Source of the DNA: Streptosporangium pseudovulgare
GTDB lineage: Bacteria > Actinomycetota > Actinomycetes > Streptosporangiales > Streptosporangiaceae
DNA: 64,000 nt
Reading direction: 5' to 3'
Assembly (NCBI RefSeq): GCF_014648055.1
Contig: NZ_BMQJ01000007.1
Span: 249,046-313,045, forward strand
Under the pieces are notes generated by a model, which had not been told where the DNA came from, did no database searches, and worked only from the letters and a program-made list of their open reading frames with translations. Within the stretch, counting starts at the first letter, position 1. Each line of letters begins with the position of its first letter. Positions 1-9,759 of the stretch are shown piece by piece. Position numbers and translations under genes: made by a program.

Positions 1-854
1 GACAGATCCCTGTTCACCAGCCCCGGCAGCGGCGGCACCGTCCTCACCAGGGGTGCCAGTATCTCGAAGACCCGGGCCACGTCGTCGGGGCGCCCCTCCG
101 GAGACTTGGCGAGCAGCCGGAACGTCAGTTCCTTCAGCTCGCGGGGGACGTCCGGCCGCCTCATGGGGGGCGGGTCCTCGCGCCGGCTCCGGTCGATCTC
201 CGTCAGCAGGTCCCGGGAGGCGAACGGGCGCGAGCCGGTGAGCAGCTCGTACAGCAGGCATCCGACCGTGTAGAGGTCGCTGGACCGGCTCGCCTCCGCG
301 CCGTCCAGGAGCTCCGGGGCCATGTAGCGGGCCGTTCCGGGGATCTGCCCGGCCGCGGTGATCTGTGAGAACTCCGTGGGGCCGAAGGAGGTGGCCACCC
401 CGAAGTCGATCACCTTGACGGTGGCGTCCGCGCAGACCACGAGGTTGCCGGGCTTGATGTCCCGGTGGATCAGCCCGGCTCCGTGCGCCGCGGCCAGGAC
501 GGCGCAGACCTGCGCCCCGATGAGGACCACCCACGGAACCGGCAGCGGCGTGTGCTCGGCGAGCACGTCCTGCACCATGTGGCCGTCGAGGTACTCCATG
601 ACCATGAACAGCTCATCGTCGTCGCTGCCGAAGTCGTAGACGACCGGTACGCCGGGGTGGCGCAGGCGGGCCGTGATCCGCGCCTCCCGATAGAAGCGGC
701 GGGTCGCGTCCTTCCTGGCCGTCAACTCCTCCTCGCAGATGAGCTTGACCGCCACGGGACGGTTGAGCCGCAGGTCGGACCCCTGCCAGACCGTTCCCAT
801 GCCGCCGCGAGCGATGGGGCCGGCCAGCTTGTAACGCCCGGCGATCGTCCTCAA
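1..854 (-). CDS. Hanks-type Ser/Thr protein kinase, C-terminus cut by window edge
   Basis: The reading frame starts at a TTG that overlaps the stop of the upstream RelE-UvrD gene (TTGA), so the two are probably translationally coupled; it runs off the left edge, leaving about 284 codons. A complete kinase core is visible: glycine loop GPIARGGMGTVW, invariant lysine in VAVKLI, catalytic HRDIKPGN, metal-binding DFG in VIDFGVA and the APE motif in YMAPELL. No membrane segment is seen before the cut. Its closest relative in the window is the kinase at 33079-35043: both use TTG starts and share HPGVP-VYD and the segment around AAQVCSVL, so it may continue into a similar TPR-like tail. As the last visible gene of the helicase/methylase operon it is inferred to phosphorylate a partner in that system; the substrate is unknown. 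Confidence 0.9.
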   Translation of the reverse strand, partial: MRTIAGRYKLAGPIARGGMGTVWQGSDLRLNRPVAVKLICEEELTARKDATRRFYREARITARLRHPGVPVVYDFGSDDDELFMVMEYLDGHMVQDVLAEHTPLPVPWVVLIGAQVCAVLAAAHGAGLIHRDIKPGNLVVCADATVKVIDFGVATSFGPTEFSQITAAGQIPGTARYMAPELLDGAEASRSSDLYTVGCLLYELLTGSRPFASRDLLTEIDRSRREDPPPMRRPDVPRELKELTFRLLAKSPEGRPDDVARVFEILAPLVRTVPPLPGLVNRDL

Positions 855-3091
855 CCCGAAAGTCCTGGGTGTCCCGGCGATTCCTGGGATCCCAGGAACC
901 TGCTCTTCTGCCCGTGCCAGGAGATCACCAGGGTGTCCCTGGCCCGGGTGGCGGCGACGAACAGCAGCGACCGGGCCTGCCGCAGTTCGCGCCGGTAGCG
1001 CAGCGGATCGGTGTGCTCGTACTGCAGGGCGCGGCCGGAGGGGACCAGTCCGTCGGCGACCCCGGCGAGGATCATCCGCTGGTACTCCAGACCCTTGAAG
1101 CGGTGCATCGTCCCGACGTGGACAGCATCCCAGAGCTTGGGTCCGTCCGGCCCGATGGCCACGGCCTTGATGCCGGCCTTGCCCAGCCGGTTCTCGACCT
1201 CCGCGACCATGCGGCGCTCGGGAACGCAGACGGCGATCGACGAGAGCGCCGGGGCGTCCCACTCCCTGATCTGGTCGGCGAGGGCGTTCAGTTCCGCCGC
1301 CCAGGTGGACGCCGGGCGCAGCACGGGGCGCGGGCCGGAAAGGACCGACCGGTACCCGGACAGGTCCTCGCGCTTGTCGTCGAGGTCGTCCCACTCCTCC
1401 TCGCCGAGGATGCCGAGGGCGGCCTTGAGGTTCTCCTGCGTGATCCGGTAGCTGAGGGTGAGCTTGGAGGACCGTCCCCGGATGTTGACACCGAGGCTGC
1501 CGAGCGACACGTAGTTGCCGTAGATCCGCTGGTGGGTGTCACCGACGAGGAAGATGTCGTTCGGGCCCTCGGGGACCATGGCTCGGAGCATCTTCCAGTG
1601 GGCGGCGCTGAGGTCCTGCGCCTCGTCCACGACGATGTGCCGGTACCGGGGGCGGTGCCAGATCCCCGACTCGCGCTGCACCTTGACCGAACTGATCTGG
1701 TCGGTCTCGTAGGAGGCCCGCCGCCGGGCCCGTTCGATCTCCAGCCGGGCGGCTCTCTCGGCCACCTGCCGGTAGGTCCACACCTCCTTCTCGTCGAGCC
1801 GCTTGACGTAGCGCTCGACGAGCTGCCAGATCGCCGCCCGGTCCTCCCGGCTGATGGGCCGGCCCCGGCCCGCGCGGCGGGCGCGGAAGTAGTCGGCGCG
1901 CGAGTTGATCGACTGGCCGAGGATGACGTGGGACCACTCGGCGTGCAGGAACTCCGCGTCCCACCGGGTCTCCCCCTGCTCGTCGAGCAGGTGCTCCCAC
2001 TCCTGCAGCGCCTTGGTGTCGTCGATCCATCGGCGGTGCCCGCCGGGTTCGGCGTCGGCGACGATCTGCGTGGCGAGCTTGTCGATGTTGACGATCTCGA
2101 CTCGCCTGGCCGTCTCGTTCCCGGCGAGCACCAGCAGGCGCTGGCGCAGGTCCGCGGCGAGGTTCTTGTTGAACGTGGTGAGCAGGACGGGGGTGTCGTC
2201 TCCCGGGCCGAGCCGGTCGACCAGGTGTCTCACCCGGTGGAGCGCGACGATGGTCTTGCCGGTGCCCGGTCCCCCGCTGACCCTGGCGGGCCCGCTGTAC
2301 TCCCGCTCCACCACCTTGCGCTGGGCGGGGTGCAGGAAGACGCGCCAGCGCTCGAAGCCCTCCTCAAGCGCCTCGCGCAGGGCGGTGTCGTCGGTGGTGA
2401 CCTGAGTGGCGGGCCGGGTCAGGGCGGTCTGGTAGTCCTCGGCGTCGACCGGTTCGTCCGCGGCCACGGGGGTGGTGACCTGGTCGAGGACCTCCTCGTA
2501 GGTCCTGCCGTCGTGCAGGGCGAGCAGCACCTCGGTGGTGAGCTGCGGCGCGTACTCGGTCAGGCCGAGCAGCTCGTCCTCGGTGGTGATCTTCGCGATC
2601 AGCCCGATCAGCGGCTCGGCCACGCCGAGCGAGAGGAGCTGTTCGGCGGTGAAGGCGGCGAACAGCGTCTTCGGTTCAGGCGCGGGCACGGGCTCCGGCG
2701 CCGGGCCGGGCCGGGGATCCGGACGGGATGCTCCGGAGTGGATCGTCTCCTCGATGGAGACCAGGTCGAGGAACTCGATGCCGCCGGTGACCGGGTTGAT
2801 CTGGTAGGCGAACCGGTCGAGGTTGTCGTAGACGTCCTTGCGGTGCTTGACCGCCACCAGGATGTAGTCGGAGTCGCCGGCGTGCAGCAGCAGCGCGCGG
2901 TAGTCCTGGTTGACCCGCGCCGAGTACAGCCTCGGGTGCCCCTTGAGCTGCTTGAAGCGCAGGCCCGGGTTCGCCGGGTCCCTCCGGAATTTGTGCTGGA
3001 AGTCGTAGATGGCGCCCTTGACCTCGCGGGGAAGCTTGAAGATCTCCCTGTCCGCCTTGTCGAGCAGCCGCAGCGTCGCCTCACCCTGCAT
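851..3091 (-). CDS. RelE/ParE-like domain fused to UvrD-type SF1 helicase
   Basis: A 746-residue protein. Residues about 1-105 look like a RelE/ParE toxin fold: LKGHPRLYSARV, then DYRALLL, then VKHRKDVYD, the usual order of basic and aromatic residues in this family. Residues about 230-735 are an SF1A UvrD-like helicase: Walker A GGPGTGKT (273-280), DEAQ (489-492), GDTHQRIYG, then TMHRFKGLEYQ and VAATRARDTL near the C-terminus. ATG at 3091 is preferred because CGGAG lies about 6 bases upstream; a GTG two codons earlier (3097) is possible. It lies downstream of the DUF1998 helicase and overlaps the next kinase. The family combination is seen in actinobacterial genomes annotated as UvrD helicases; whether the RelE-like part still acts as an RNase or only as a clamp is unknown. 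Confidence 0.88.
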   Translation of the reverse strand: MQGEATLRLLDKADREIFKLPREVKGAIYDFQHKFRRDPANPGLRFKQLKGHPRLYSARVNQDYRALLLHAGDSDYILVAVKHRKDVYDNLDRFAYQINPVTGGIEFLDLVSIEETIHSGASRPDPRPGPAPEPVPAPEPKTLFAAFTAEQLLSLGVAEPLIGLIAKITTEDELLGLTEYAPQLTTEVLLALHDGRTYEEVLDQVTTPVAADEPVDAEDYQTALTRPATQVTTDDTALREALEEGFERWRVFLHPAQRKVVEREYSGPARVSGGPGTGKTIVALHRVRHLVDRLGPGDDTPVLLTTFNKNLAADLRQRLLVLAGNETARRVEIVNIDKLATQIVADAEPGGHRRWIDDTKALQEWEHLLDEQGETRWDAEFLHAEWSHVILGQSINSRADYFRARRAGRGRPISREDRAAIWQLVERYVKRLDEKEVWTYRQVAERAARLEIERARRRASYETDQISSVKVQRESGIWHRPRYRHIVVDEAQDLSAAHWKMLRAMVPEGPNDIFLVGDTHQRIYGNYVSLGSLGVNIRGRSSKLTLSYRITQENLKAALGILGEEEWDDLDDKREDLSGYRSVLSGPRPVLRPASTWAAELNALADQIREWDAPALSSIAVCVPERRMVAEVENRLGKAGIKAVAIGPDGPKLWDAVHVGTMHRFKGLEYQRMILAGVADGLVPSGRALQYEHTDPLRYRRELRQARSLLFVAATRARDTLVISWHGQKSRFLGSQESPGHPGLSG

Positions 3092-3198
3092 GTTCACTCC
3101 GTCTCGTCTCCGCGTCCGCCGATGAGCGCGGCCGGCCCCTCACCCCGCATGGTCACTCCGTCCTGTCTCCGCGTCCGCCGATGAGCGCGGCCAGCTCC
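3081..3198. repeat. Imperfect 59-bp tandem duplication of a gene junction
   Basis: Positions 3081-3139 and 3140-3198 are near-identical copies, offset 59 bp. Each holds the 3' end type sequence of the DUF1998 helicase gene, a TGA stop, and an ATG a few bases later. The left copy carries the working ATG of the RelE-UvrD gene; the right copy carries the working stop of the helicase gene plus a fossil ATG that opens only a tiny frame ending at the next TGA. The ancestral spacing between the two genes was therefore only a few bases. Confidence 0.85.
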
Positions 3199-6100
3199 CC
3201 GGGGTCCCAGCCCCCCACGTCCCGCACGTCCCAGCCGGCCGCGGCGTACGCCTCGTTCCGCCTGTGCGCCTCGTCGTCGTCACCGGCCAGCACGACCGCG
3301 ACGTTGGCCGACGGCCAGGCCAGCTCCGCCTGCCATGCCTGCTCGCCCAGCTCGAACCCGACGTCGCCGGAGGCGGGGGCGGGCACGCCGAGCCGGGCCA
3401 GTTCCCGGGCGAGTTCGGCCAGGCCGGGCTCCTCCGGGTCCAGCAGGTCGTAGACCTTCTCCCAGCGCGGATCAGGCCCCGCGATCACCTCCTCCGGCGC
3501 GGCCGGCGCCGGTACGGCCGGCTTCGGTACGACGCGTGTCCCGGAGTCGTCCGATGCGGGCCGTACGACCCGCATCGGGACCGTCTCCGCCTCGTCCGCC
3601 TCGTCCTGCTCGTCCGCCGGGTCGTCAGCGGGCAGGAGGCTGAGGACCGCCCGGACGCCCGCTCCCCCGGTCACGGCGAGCAGTGAGGGATCGAAGGCGT
3701 CCAGGTCGCTGAGCGCGAGCTGGCCGCCGTCCCCTCCCCCGGCGTCCAGGAACTGCAGCACGTTGCCCCAGTGGAGCCAGGCCGCCCAGCGGCGCCGGTG
3801 GCCCTCCTCGTCGGCCCGGATCGTCTCGTCGGTGTCGTCGATCACGGCGAACGCCGTCACGACCAGGCCGCCGCGCGAGTCGGCCACCACGGCGACCGGG
3901 CAGCCGGAGTGGTCCACGGCGCGCGCGGTCGTGATGCCGCCCTGGCCTTGAGCCCCGGCGGGCAGCGGCTCTCCGCGGAGCGCGGCCGTCAGCCGTTCCG
4001 GCACCCCGTCCGGGCCGGAGGTGCTCCTCTCCGCCTGCGTGAGCAGCCCGCCGGCGGCGGCTCCGGCACGGTGCAGCCACAGGTCGAGGTCCGGCTCCCG
4101 CAGGAATTCGAGCAGGGCGTCGACGGGGTTGGCCCACACCGTGCGGACCAGCTCCTCGGGGTCGCGGTCGCCGGTGAACATGCGGTAGAGCTGCCGGGCG
4201 GCGGCCTGGGCGTTGCCCAGGTAGGGGGCGCGGGCCGGCTCACCCCTGCCGAGGGGGGCGTGCCCCCGCTTCTCCCAGTCGTCGAGGTCGTCCCAGGTGA
4301 GCTGGAATACGGGACGGCCGTGCGCGCGCAGCACGGCGCGCTTCGCGGCGTCGCCCGCCAGCCGGTTCTTCTGCGGCGACGCGTGGTAGTTGTAGCCGTC
4401 GAGGTAGACGGCGACCTCCAGCGGCGCGTCGTCCAGCCGGCGGAACAGCACGTCGGGGCGGGTGCCCTTGATGGTGTTCTGCAGGATCATCTGCCAGTGC
4501 ACGATCGAGCCGTCGGCGGCCTCGACGCGCAGGTCGGCGGTCTTCTTGCCGCCCACGACGCCGCCCCGGCCCAGCGTGCCGGGGGTGTCGGCCCGCCGCG
4601 CCCAGGCGTCGAGCCCGCCGAGGAAACGGGCTTCCAGCTCGCTCTCCACCTGGTCCCACAGGGAGATGGCGCCGGTGGTGGCGACCGTTGCGGTGCCCCA
4701 GTCGTCGAGCAGCTCCCGCAGCATGATGAGCGCCTCGGCCCGGCTGACCTTGTCGTACCTGTTGCCCGGCACGTGGGCGAGCAGGCAGCGGTGGCAGGCC
4801 GCCTTGACCGTGTCCTCCCCGCAGGAGCACCCGGCCACGATCTCCAGCGCGGCCTCCAGCACCCGGCGGAACCCCTCGTCGGTGGAGAGGCGGTGGAGGT
4901 AGCCGGTGCCGCCCGGCAGCGTGTCGTGCAGGACGAGGAAACGGCGCCGCCGCCCGGTCTCCTGGTCGGGCATGGTGGCCGTGACGACGGCGAGGTGCGC
5001 GGGGTCGCCGCCGTACTCGGCCGCCACCCCGGCCATCAGCGCGGCCTCGAACGAGGCCATCCGCTCCTCGATCAGCAGCGTGGCGACCGGCAGCAGGATG
5101 CGCAGCGCCTCGGTGCGCAGCTCGTGCGCGAGGATCAGCCTGACGTGTTCGGCGTCGTGGGCGGAGCGCCGGTGGACGCACCAGGGCCGGTGGTGCCTGC
5201 GCGCCGGGTCGGCGAGGGAGGTGGCGGTCAGCGCGGCCTGGGCGGCGGACTGCGGCGGCCCGTCCACCGTCGTGCCGCCGCAGGCGGGGCAGGTGTGGAA
5301 GGGGTTGATCCGGACGTCCTCCCCGGCGAACCTGTCGGTCGCCGGCCGGTCGTAGCGGGTGGTGCCGAGGTTGAAGCGCCGGATGACCGCCTTGCGGGTG
5401 AAGTCGACGCCGAAGACCGCCTTCTTGTGCCGCCACGACCCGGGCGCGATGTCCTCCGGCGCGATGTCCACCGCGACGGCCGTCTCGTAGTAGCGGCGCT
5501 GCCGGTCCTCGTGGTCGTCGCGGATCTGGGCGTCGTCGCGGCGGTCGTGCGCGGTCACCCGGGTCGGGCGCAGCACGCCGTACAGCGAGTCCAGCTCTCC
5601 GATATCCTGGCCGCCGCAGCGCGGGCACGGGGCGGTGTCCTTCTCCGCGAGGGTGGTCCGGACGTGGCCGCAGTCGGGGCAGACCCGCCACTGCTCCCAC
5701 GCCTGCCGCGACGGGGTGCCGATGTCCAGGCCGGTCACGCGGTGCTGGTAGCCGCGCATGTAGAAGGAGTTGCCGGGGGCGAGCTCGGTGAGGGCCAGCC
5801 GGGCCGGGCGCTGGTATTCCCTGACCTCGCTGTGGTAGCGCTTGCCGCCCTCGACCTCCTCCTCCCAGGTGATCGTCGCCTCCAGCGCGGTGGTGGAGTC
5901 GATCAGGGAGTAGTTCGGCAGCAGGCCCAGCTCGACGAGCGCGCCCTGAGCGTTCTGCCGGCCGATCTCACCGATGCGCCTGGCCACGGCCCGCCGTTCG
6001 GCGGTCAGCGCCCGCTTCTGGGCGCGCTGCCCGGGGTCCGACTCCAGCAGCGCCTCGATCGCGGCGTCGATGGCGTCGAGCCGTTCCCGCAGGTCCGTCA

Positions 6101-9100
6101 GCCGCTGCCCCCACGTCCGCCTCGCCTCGTCCACGACCCGCGCCAGGTCCTCGGTGGCGAACCGCCGCAGGTCCCCGGCGGCCTCCGGGTTCACCGAGTC
6201 GCCGAACAGCCCGAGGAAGCCCTCGGCGAGGGCGGCGCCGTCCGCGAGCGCGGCGGCGGTGAACCCGGCCATCCAGCCCGTCTCCCCGAACAGCGCCGAC
6301 GCCAGCCGTGGCAGCGGCGGCACACCACCGAGGCGGCCCCGGGCGCAGAGGTCGACGAGGTGGGCGACGTACTGGCGGCGCAGGATCTCCACCGCCGACA
6401 GGTAGCTGCCCGGCGGAATGATCTCCCCCGCGATCATGTCGCGCGGCTCGTTGAGGAAGTACAGGTCGCGCGGGGACCGGCCGACCATGGTGACCAGGAA
6501 CGCGTTGCCGGTACGGCGGCCCGCGCGGCCGGCCCGCTGCACGTAACTCGCCGGGCCGGGCGGCAGGGACGCCAGGATCACCGCCGACAGGTCACCGATG
6601 TCGATGCCCAGCTCCAGGGTGGGCGTGCAGGCCAGCGTGTTCGGGTCGTTGTAGCGGGTGCCGTCGCGGAAGCGCTGCTCGACCTGTTCGCGCTGCCTGC
6701 GGGTCAGCGCGCCGGTGTGCTCGGCGGTGACCACCCGGAACGCGCCCCGGCCGCCCCGGGCGAGGTACAGGTCGCGGTAGTAGTCGAGCCGGTGGTCCTG
6801 GGTGCCGCGGTCGGTCAGTCGGCCGTGGCAGCGGTAGCGCGGGCAGGGCTGGCCGTACCAGTCGTCGAACAGCAGCGGGTGGACGGTCTGGACCCAGGCG
6901 CACGTGTCGCAGCCGATCCCGGCGTCGTTGACCTGGGAGTCGGTGAGGAGACGGACCTGGATGTGGCCGGGCTGCAGGCCGTACACCCGGGTCGCGCCGT
7001 CCTCGGCGGTCCGTACGGAGATCACGCCCTCTCCGGCGAGCAGCGGCAGCAGCCGGGAGAGGTACTCCCCCGAGGCGCCCCGGCCGAGGCCGAGGCAGCG
7101 GGTGGTCCAGTCCTGGTACCAGCCCTGCTCGGCGTCGATCCGGTCGAACTCCGACCTGCGCTTCTGCCGGTCGAGGAGGAACGCCGGCGCGGACAGCCCC
7201 TTGGGGAAGGCGGGCATCCCCTCCGGACGCCTGCCCCAGATCGCGCCGTACCTGCTGGTCCCGGCGTTGCCGATCCACCGGTCGAGCCAGAGATGCTTGA
7301 TCGCTCCGCTGCGGCGCAGCCGCTCCAGCAGGCCCCGGACGTAGACGAGGTAGCGGTCGTCGGCGGCCAGCTCGATCATCCCGGCCATGCCGGTGTGCGC
7401 GTCCCTGGCGAGGGCGGCGATCTTCTCCGGGTCGGCCAGCACGACCTCGGCGGCGGCCGTGCGGGTCAGCTCCAGCGTGCGACCCTGCCGGGAGCGCAGA
7501 CCCAGCTCCATGACGGTCGCGAAGGCCAGCCGCTCCCCGATGAGGTCCCACGCCGTCTTGGAACCGGTGGTCTCCTGCGCCAGGATCGCGTCGATCTCCG
7601 GCCGGTCGTGCAGGTCGGGCGGGACGACGGCGGGCAGCACGTCCGCCTCGCTGGCCGCCGCGGCCAGGTCGGCCATCAGGTCGTTGAGCAGCGTCGGCGT
7701 CTCGGGGTCGAGCCGGCCGGCCAGCAGCCGGCGCAGCGAGAACGCGTACGACCGGTTCGCCACGAACCCGGCCCGGTGGGCGGCGTCCTGCACCGAGTCG
7801 TTGAACAGCAGCGTCTTGCGCTGCTCGACCTCAAGCTGGTTGCCCGCGAAGAGCTGGGTGACGGTCACCGCCGCCAGCGAGGCGAGCCCGGAACCCAGGA
7901 AGCGGATGCCCTGGTCCACCCGGCAGGCCGGGCAGCGGTCCTGCTCGGCGGCGTTGTTCGCCTCGGGCCTGGTGTCCAGGTCGGTCAGGACGAACACGAT
8001 GCCCTCCCGGCCGTACTCGTCCCTGGCGGGGTCGAGCGGCCGGACCCGGTCGGATTCGAGGATCGCGAGGTTCTGCACCCGCCCCTCGGCCTCGCTCCGG
8101 GTGGCCAGGATCAGCGGCCGGACGCGCTTCTTCTCCGACCCGACGGCGGCGCGGTAGATCCGCTCCGGGCTGGTGACCAGCTCCGCCGGGTCGCGTTCCG
8201 GGGAGAGCGCCGCCCAGCCGGACCGCCCGCAGTGGCGGCAGTACACCGAGGGCAGCAGGCTCTTGCCCATCACGTTGAACGTCGAGTCGGTGTCCAGCAC
8301 GGGCAGCTCGCCGATCCAGGCGAAGGCCGGGGTGTGGTCGACCAGCCGCATCAGCCGGGAGACGGCCCGCACCCAGACGTGGGTCTCGATGTGCAGGAAC
8401 GGCCTGCGGGGGTCCTCCGGGTCGCGGGCGTGCGACAGCAGCGCCACGAACCTCGCCAGCGCGGTGGCCGCCTGCGCGGGCGAGTTGCGGATGGCGGTGC
8501 CCCAGCCGTAGGCGCCCCGGCGCGGCAGCAGCTCCAGCATCTCCGCCGGCGTCTTCGGGCCGTCGCCGAGCAGGTCGAGCACCGCCTGGGTGAGGATGTG
8601 CTCCTTCAGCACCGCGCCCAGCGCCTGCGGGTCGAGGCCGTTGCGCCCGGTGACCGCCGCGGCGACCAGGTCCATCGCGCCCGGGTCGCGCAGCGGGTCG
8701 GGAAGGCCGGAGAGGTCCTGCACGTCGGGCAGCGGCAGCGTCACGTCGATGTCACCGACGAACTCCTCGGCGGCGAGCCGGTCCTCCCCGACCACGGCGT
8801 CCTCGGGGAACGGCGTGCCGAAGACCTGCTCGGCGACCCGGCGGACGGCGGCGGTGCCGGCGGCCCCGCCGTCCTTTCCGCGGCTCTCGCCGAGGGTGGC
8901 GGAGGTCGCGACCGGGCAGATGCCGCCGAGCGGGCTGCCCGGCCGGGCGTGACCCGTCGCGGCGGCCAGGCGGCGCAGCAGCATCGCCACGTCGGTGCCC
9001 TGCGCGCCGTCGTAGGTGTGGAACTCGTCGACCACGACGTACGCCAGGGCCGCGTCCCGCCACAGCGGCAGGTCGTCGGCGCGCTGGAGCAGCAGGTCGA

Positions 9101-9737
9101 GCATCTTGTAGTTGGTGATGAGGACGTCCGGCGGGTTGCGGCGGATCTCCGCCCGCTGCGTCATCACCTTCTGATAGCCGGTCTCGGGGGTGTCGCCGAT
9201 GTAGAGGGCGGCGGTCACGTCGTGCAGGTCCTGGTGGAGCAGGTAGTCGTTGATCCGGTGCGCCTGGTCGGTGGCCAGCGCGTTCATCGGGTAGAGCAGC
9301 ACGGCCTTCACCCCGTGCCGGCCGTTCGCCCGCTCCCTGCGGCAGTGGTCGAGCACCGGGACGAGGAACGACTCGGTCTTGCCGGAGCCGGTGCCGGTGG
9401 TGATCAGCGTCGGCTCGGCCGCCTTGCCGAGCGTGCTGAGCCGCCGGAAGGCCGCCGCCTGGTGCCGGTACGGTGTCCAGTCGCCGGGCGGCGCCCACTC
9501 CAGGACGTCGCGCCACCCTGGTTCCGCCACCCGGAACGGCGTGCGGATCCGCAGGTAGGGGCCGCGGAAGATGCCCTGCTCGGGGTGGTTGAGAAACCGC
9601 TCCAGGGCCTTGCGGACGGGTTGCTCCGCCAGGGCGAAGGTGGTCGTGAGGTACTGCGTCAGGCTCCGCCGCAACTCATCGGCGGCCAGCGTCGGTCTCA
9701 CCCGACCTCCAGGTGGTGTCGTACGGTCCGCCGGCAC
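3153..9737 (-). CDS. DruE-like giant DEAD/DEAH helicase with DUF1998/MZB domain and nuclease-like tail
   Basis: A 2194-residue helicase of the COG1205 (MrfA/DruE) type. Domains: helicase core 1 with Walker A TGTGSGKT (114-121), DEFH in place of DEAH (237-240) and SAT (279-281); paired CxxC zinc elements near 495 and 602; the family signature LLFNDSVQDAA near 642; helicase core 2 with ELGIDIGDL (about 1041) and QRAGRAGR (about 1067); zinc ribbon CPDCGH...CPRCGG near 1355-1380; the MZB/DUF1998 cysteines CSCGED...CHRC near 1636-1655; then a DUF559/Vsr-like segment PDVLF...EVAVYLDGYNYH near 1760-1787. The last 380 residues are unrecognised. GTG at 9737 lacks a clear ribosome site; GTG at 9701 follows GGAGG and may be the true start. 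DruE of Druantia and DrmA/DrmB of DISARM are the nearest described relatives; DNA translocation or degradation during phage defence is inferred. Confidence 0.88.
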   Translation of the reverse strand: MPADRTTPPGGRVRPTLAADELRRSLTQYLTTTFALAEQPVRKALERFLNHPEQGIFRGPYLRIRTPFRVAEPGWRDVLEWAPPGDWTPYRHQAAAFRRLSTLGKAAEPTLITTGTGSGKTESFLVPVLDHCRRERANGRHGVKAVLLYPMNALATDQAHRINDYLLHQDLHDVTAALYIGDTPETGYQKVMTQRAEIRRNPPDVLITNYKMLDLLLQRADDLPLWRDAALAYVVVDEFHTYDGAQGTDVAMLLRRLAAATGHARPGSPLGGICPVATSATLGESRGKDGGAAGTAAVRRVAEQVFGTPFPEDAVVGEDRLAAEEFVGDIDVTLPLPDVQDLSGLPDPLRDPGAMDLVAAAVTGRNGLDPQALGAVLKEHILTQAVLDLLGDGPKTPAEMLELLPRRGAYGWGTAIRNSPAQAATALARFVALLSHARDPEDPRRPFLHIETHVWVRAVSRLMRLVDHTPAFAWIGELPVLDTDSTFNVMGKSLLPSVYCRHCGRSGWAALSPERDPAELVTSPERIYRAAVGSEKKRVRPLILATRSEAEGRVQNLAILESDRVRPLDPARDEYGREGIVFVLTDLDTRPEANNAAEQDRCPACRVDQGIRFLGSGLASLAAVTVTQLFAGNQLEVEQRKTLLFNDSVQDAAHRAGFVANRSYAFSLRRLLAGRLDPETPTLLNDLMADLAAAASEADVLPAVVPPDLHDRPEIDAILAQETTGSKTAWDLIGERLAFATVMELGLRSRQGRTLELTRTAAAEVVLADPEKIAALARDAHTGMAGMIELAADDRYLVYVRGLLERLRRSGAIKHLWLDRWIGNAGTSRYGAIWGRRPEGMPAFPKGLSAPAFLLDRQKRRSEFDRIDAEQGWYQDWTTRCLGLGRGASGEYLSRLLPLLAGEGVISVRTAEDGATRVYGLQPGHIQVRLLTDSQVNDAGIGCDTCAWVQTVHPLLFDDWYGQPCPRYRCHGRLTDRGTQDHRLDYYRDLYLARGGRGAFRVVTAEHTGALTRRQREQVEQRFRDGTRYNDPNTLACTPTLELGIDIGDLSAVILASLPPGPASYVQRAGRAGRRTGNAFLVTMVGRSPRDLYFLNEPRDMIAGEIIPPGSYLSAVEILRRQYVAHLVDLCARGRLGGVPPLPRLASALFGETGWMAGFTAAALADGAALAEGFLGLFGDSVNPEAAGDLRRFATEDLARVVDEARRTWGQRLTDLRERLDAIDAAIEALLESDPGQRAQKRALTAERRAVARRIGEIGRQNAQGALVELGLLPNYSLIDSTTALEATITWEEEVEGGKRYHSEVREYQRPARLALTELAPGNSFYMRGYQHRVTGLDIGTPSRQAWEQWRVCPDCGHVRTTLAEKDTAPCPRCGGQDIGELDSLYGVLRPTRVTAHDRRDDAQIRDDHEDRQRRYYETAVAVDIAPEDIAPGSWRHKKAVFGVDFTRKAVIRRFNLGTTRYDRPATDRFAGEDVRINPFHTCPACGGTTVDGPPQSAAQAALTATSLADPARRHHRPWCVHRRSAHDAEHVRLILAHELRTEALRILLPVATLLIEERMASFEAALMAGVAAEYGGDPAHLAVVTATMPDQETGRRRRFLVLHDTLPGGTGYLHRLSTDEGFRRVLEAALEIVAGCSCGEDTVKAACHRCLLAHVPGNRYDKVSRAEALIMLRELLDDWGTATVATTGAISLWDQVESELEARFLGGLDAWARRADTPGTLGRGGVVGGKKTADLRVEAADGSIVHWQMILQNTIKGTRPDVLFRRLDDAPLEVAVYLDGYNYHASPQKNRLAGDAAKRAVLRAHGRPVFQLTWDDLDDWEKRGHAPLGRGEPARAPYLGNAQAAARQLYRMFTGDRDPEELVRTVWANPVDALLEFLREPDLDLWLHRAGAAAGGLLTQAERSTSGPDGVPERLTAALRGEPLPAGAQGQGGITTARAVDHSGCPVAVVADSRGGLVVTAFAVIDDTDETIRADEEGHRRRWAAWLHWGNVLQFLDAGGGDGGQLALSDLDAFDPSLLAVTGGAGVRAVLSLLPADDPADEQDEADEAETVPMRVVRPASDDSGTRVVPKPAVPAPAAPEEVIAGPDPRWEKVYDLLDPEEPGLAELARELARLGVPAPASGDVGFELGEQAWQAELAWPSANVAVVLAGDDDEAHRRNEAYAAAGWDVRDVGGWDPGELAALIGGRGDRTE

Positions 9738-9759
9738 CCGGACGTGGCCCGTGCCCGCG

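Noticed and set aside
869-3184. A plus-strand open frame opposite the RelE-UvrD gene
   Set aside because: Shadow frame; the minus frame has conserved UvrD motifs and a good ribosome site.
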